Assembly: GCF_017656375.1 (NCBI RefSeq)
Contig: NZ_JACDOB010000016.1
Span: forward strand, 1-34,026
Direction of reading: 5' to 3'
Origin: Thermovirga sp.
GTDB taxonomy: Bacteria > Synergistota > Synergistia > Synergistales > Thermovirgaceae
Length of the DNA: 34,026 nucleotides
How positions within the stretch are numbered: position 1 is the first letter of the stretch; each line of letters starts with the position of its first letter. Position numbers and translations under genes: made by a program. Below the pieces are notes generated by a model. The model was not told the origin of the DNA. It did not search any database and saw only the letters and a program-made list of their open reading frames with translations. Positions 32,504 to 34,026 of the stretch are shown in pieces.

Positions 32504-33397
32504 ATGGAGCTTTTAGGGAAGCTAAAAGCTAGCAAAGGAAGGGAAGCGGAGACAGCACTTTGTCTCGTTTCCCTTTATGCTGTTTGGGGATCTCTTTTTT
32601 TGGCTAATAAGTTTTCGCTGGAGAGTTTTCCTCCTTACCAGTTGAACGCCGTGCGCTTTTTGTTTGGAGGAGCTATTTTATGTGTCCTACTGAAGGTTAG
32701 GGGCAAGAAAATGCCAACTTTGCGGGAGTGGGTTAATTCTCTGATTGCAGGGGTATTTTTGTTTGTGGGTGGTGCGGGATGGCTTACCGTGGGACAACAG
32801 TGGGTAGCTTCTGGGCTTGCGGCGACACTGATAGCCACAGTTCCCTTGTGGACAGTAGTGTTTGCAAGCATATGGGAGGGCAAGCCGAGCAGGTTGGAAG
32901 TTTTGGGTTTGTTTATAGGTGTAATCGGAGTCGCATTGCTCAACATGGAGAAGGGAATAAGGGGCAATCTCCTGGGAGTTGTTTATGTTTTGTCTGCGGC
33001 TGCTTCCTGGGGGTTCGGTTCGGCCCTCAGTAGGAAGATGGAGTGGCCTTCCGGGGAGATGGTAACGGCAGTTCAGATGATAATTGGGGGGGCAATGTTG
33101 GCTGCCATTTCCTTCTTCGTGGGCGAGAAAATGGAGCCCATCACGGTCAAGGCTGCTTGTGGAATATTTCATCTTGTTGTTCTTGGTTCGGTGGTAGGTT
33201 TTTCTTTGTACCGGCATCTTCTCAGAACAACAAGGCCAGCTATAGCTACTAGTTATGCTCTGGTTAACCCTATAGTGGCTACAGCCCTGGGAATAGCACT
33301 AGCAGGGGAAAAGTTTTCATTGGTAGGGCTTTTGGCCATGGCCGTTATCCTTTTGGGTGTGGCCCTTGTATTTAGGGCCAAGGCAAAAGAAGACTAA
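32504..33397 (+). CDS. EamA/DMT-family transporter
   Basis: Drug/metabolite exporter family permease, 297 residues, about ten helices arranged as two EamA repeats (about 20-150 and 155-292). Motifs typical of the family: AVWGSLFLANKF, FPPYQLNAVRFLFGGAILC, SGLAATLIATVPLWTVVFA and ATSYALVNPIVATALGIALA. Such proteins export amino acids or other small metabolites; substrate unknown. Ribosome site GTGGAGGG six bases before ATG 32504. Confidence 0.9.
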   Translation: MELLGKLKASKGREAETALCLVSLYAVWGSLFLANKFSLESFPPYQLNAVRFLFGGAILCVLLKVRGKKMPTLREWVNSLIAGVFLFVGGAGWLTVGQQWVASGLAATLIATVPLWTVVFASIWEGKPSRLEVLGLFIGVIGVALLNMEKGIRGNLLGVVYVLSAAASWGFGSALSRKMEWPSGEMVTAVQMIIGGAMLAAISFFVGEKMEPITVKAACGIFHLVVLGSVVGFSLYRHLLRTTRPAIATSYALVNPIVATALGIALAGEKFSLVGLLAMAVILLGVALVFRAKAKED

Positions 33398-33430
33398 CAG
33401 AAGATTGGTTCAAGTTAGGGAGTGAGGAGC

Positions 33431-34026
33431 ATGCTAGAGCAGGCGGCAAAGAAAATAGCTTCTTTTTTAAAAGCAAAAGAGGTGGTGGTCTTCACTGGGG
33501 CGGGCATGAGTACGGCGTCAGGCCTGCCAGATTTTAGAGGCAAAGATGGCTTGTGGAAGGATAGGGATCCAGCCCTTTTGGCCTCCATTGGGGCCTTTGA
33601 GAACAACTACCAGGAGTTTTGCGAGTTTTATCGCTGGAGAATAAAGGCATTGCTGGAAGCCAGGCCAAATGAGGGGCATTTTAGCCTGGCTGAATGGGAG
33701 AAAAAAGGATATTTAAAGGGCATTATTACCCAAAATGTGGATGGCTTTCATCAGGAGGCAGGAAGCAAGAACGTTTGGGAGCTCCACGGAACACTGAGGA
33801 AGGTGCGCTGCGCAAAGTGCAGGAAAAGGTATGAAAGTAGTTTATTTTTAGAAAGGGCGGATTGCCCGGAGTGTGGAGGGAAGCTAAGGCCAGATGTGGT
33901 TCTCTTCGGTGAGAGCTTGCCCAATCTAGCCCTCGAAAAGGCCGAGGAACTGTCTCTTTCGTGTGGGTGTTTTTTGGTATTGGGTTCCTCGTTGAGGGTG
34001 TCTCCGGCCAATTGGTTCCCTTCCCT
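33431..34026 (+). CDS. Sirtuin (Sir2-family NAD-dependent deacylase), partial at the window edge
   Basis: NAD+-dependent protein deacylase; 198 residues are visible and the gene runs off the window. NAD-binding motif FTGAGMSTASGLPDFRG (21-37), TQNVDGFHQEAG, the general-base histidine in WELHGTL, a four-cysteine zinc module (CAKC and CPEC), then LFGESLP and GSSLRVSPAN are all intact. The ATG at 33431 follows GTGAGGAG closely. It sits 33 bases after the EamA transporter and may be in the same transcript; acyl specificity cannot be told. Confidence 0.95.
   Translation, partial: MLEQAAKKIASFLKAKEVVVFTGAGMSTASGLPDFRGKDGLWKDRDPALLASIGAFENNYQEFCEFYRWRIKALLEARPNEGHFSLAEWEKKGYLKGIITQNVDGFHQEAGSKNVWELHGTLRKVRCAKCRKRYESSLFLERADCPECGGKLRPDVVLFGESLPNLALEKAEELSLSCGCFLVLGSSLRVSPANWFPS

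Noticed and set aside
1-34026. Search for CRISPR arrays, tRNA or rRNA genes, transposases, phage genes and known riboswitch cores.
   Set aside because: None seen by reading; tRNA-like T-arm motifs and regular repeats were absent.

Overview
The window looks like the chromosomal replication-origin region of an anaerobic, diderm bacterium, most likely a member of the Synergistota (a Thermovirga- or Acetomicrobium-like organism). That placement is an inference from moderate base composition, a large AsmA-like envelope protein, an intermingled anaerobic amino-acid/Na+ physiology gene set, and the order dnaA-dnaN-recF-mnmG-dciA. No rRNA or tRNA is present to settle it.

Left arm (1-14.2 kb, almost all on the minus strand): a pair of homologous half-size permeases, a TDT/SLAC1-type transporter, a decayed gene remnant with its old terminator, xth, one plus-strand K+ channel with RCK domains, an NhaC-type antiporter with its own FCD-type regulator, a secreted protein of unknown function, then dciA, mnmG, recF, dnaN and dnaA. 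Centre (12.69-12.91 and 14.24-14.57 kb): two non-coding blocks flanking dnaA, rich in TTTTCCACA/TTATCCACA boxes, which I read as a bipartite oriC. Gene polarity switches here from mainly minus to mainly plus, as expected at an origin.

Right arm (14.57-34 kb, mainly plus): a DHH phosphoesterase and a diacylglycerol-type glycosyltransferase, a minus-strand polyferredoxin membrane protein, a class-V aminotransferase/cysteine desulfurase, a HAD phosphatase, threonine dehydratase, the 1128-residue AsmA-like protein, a 348-bp non-coding block with two perfect parS sites, a thermonuclease/PPC-domain pair, then rsmG-parA-parB, a small membrane protein, a HIT hydrolase, a YigZ/IMPACT protein, an ATP-type PEP carboxykinase ending in a strong terminator, bioY, an EamA exporter and the 5' part of a sirtuin.

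Together these genes cover chromosome replication and segregation (dnaA, dnaN, dciA, parAB, parS), RNA modification (mnmG, rsmG), envelope building, and cation and metabolite transport. I found no CRISPR array, prophage, transposon or defence island. The most unusual signals are relics: a parB-like N-terminal fragment beside the parS pair, and a decayed outer-membrane-protein-like C-terminus between xth and the TDT transporter. Also notable are a duplicated C-terminal module in the polyferredoxin and a K+ channel with a TVGYS filter.
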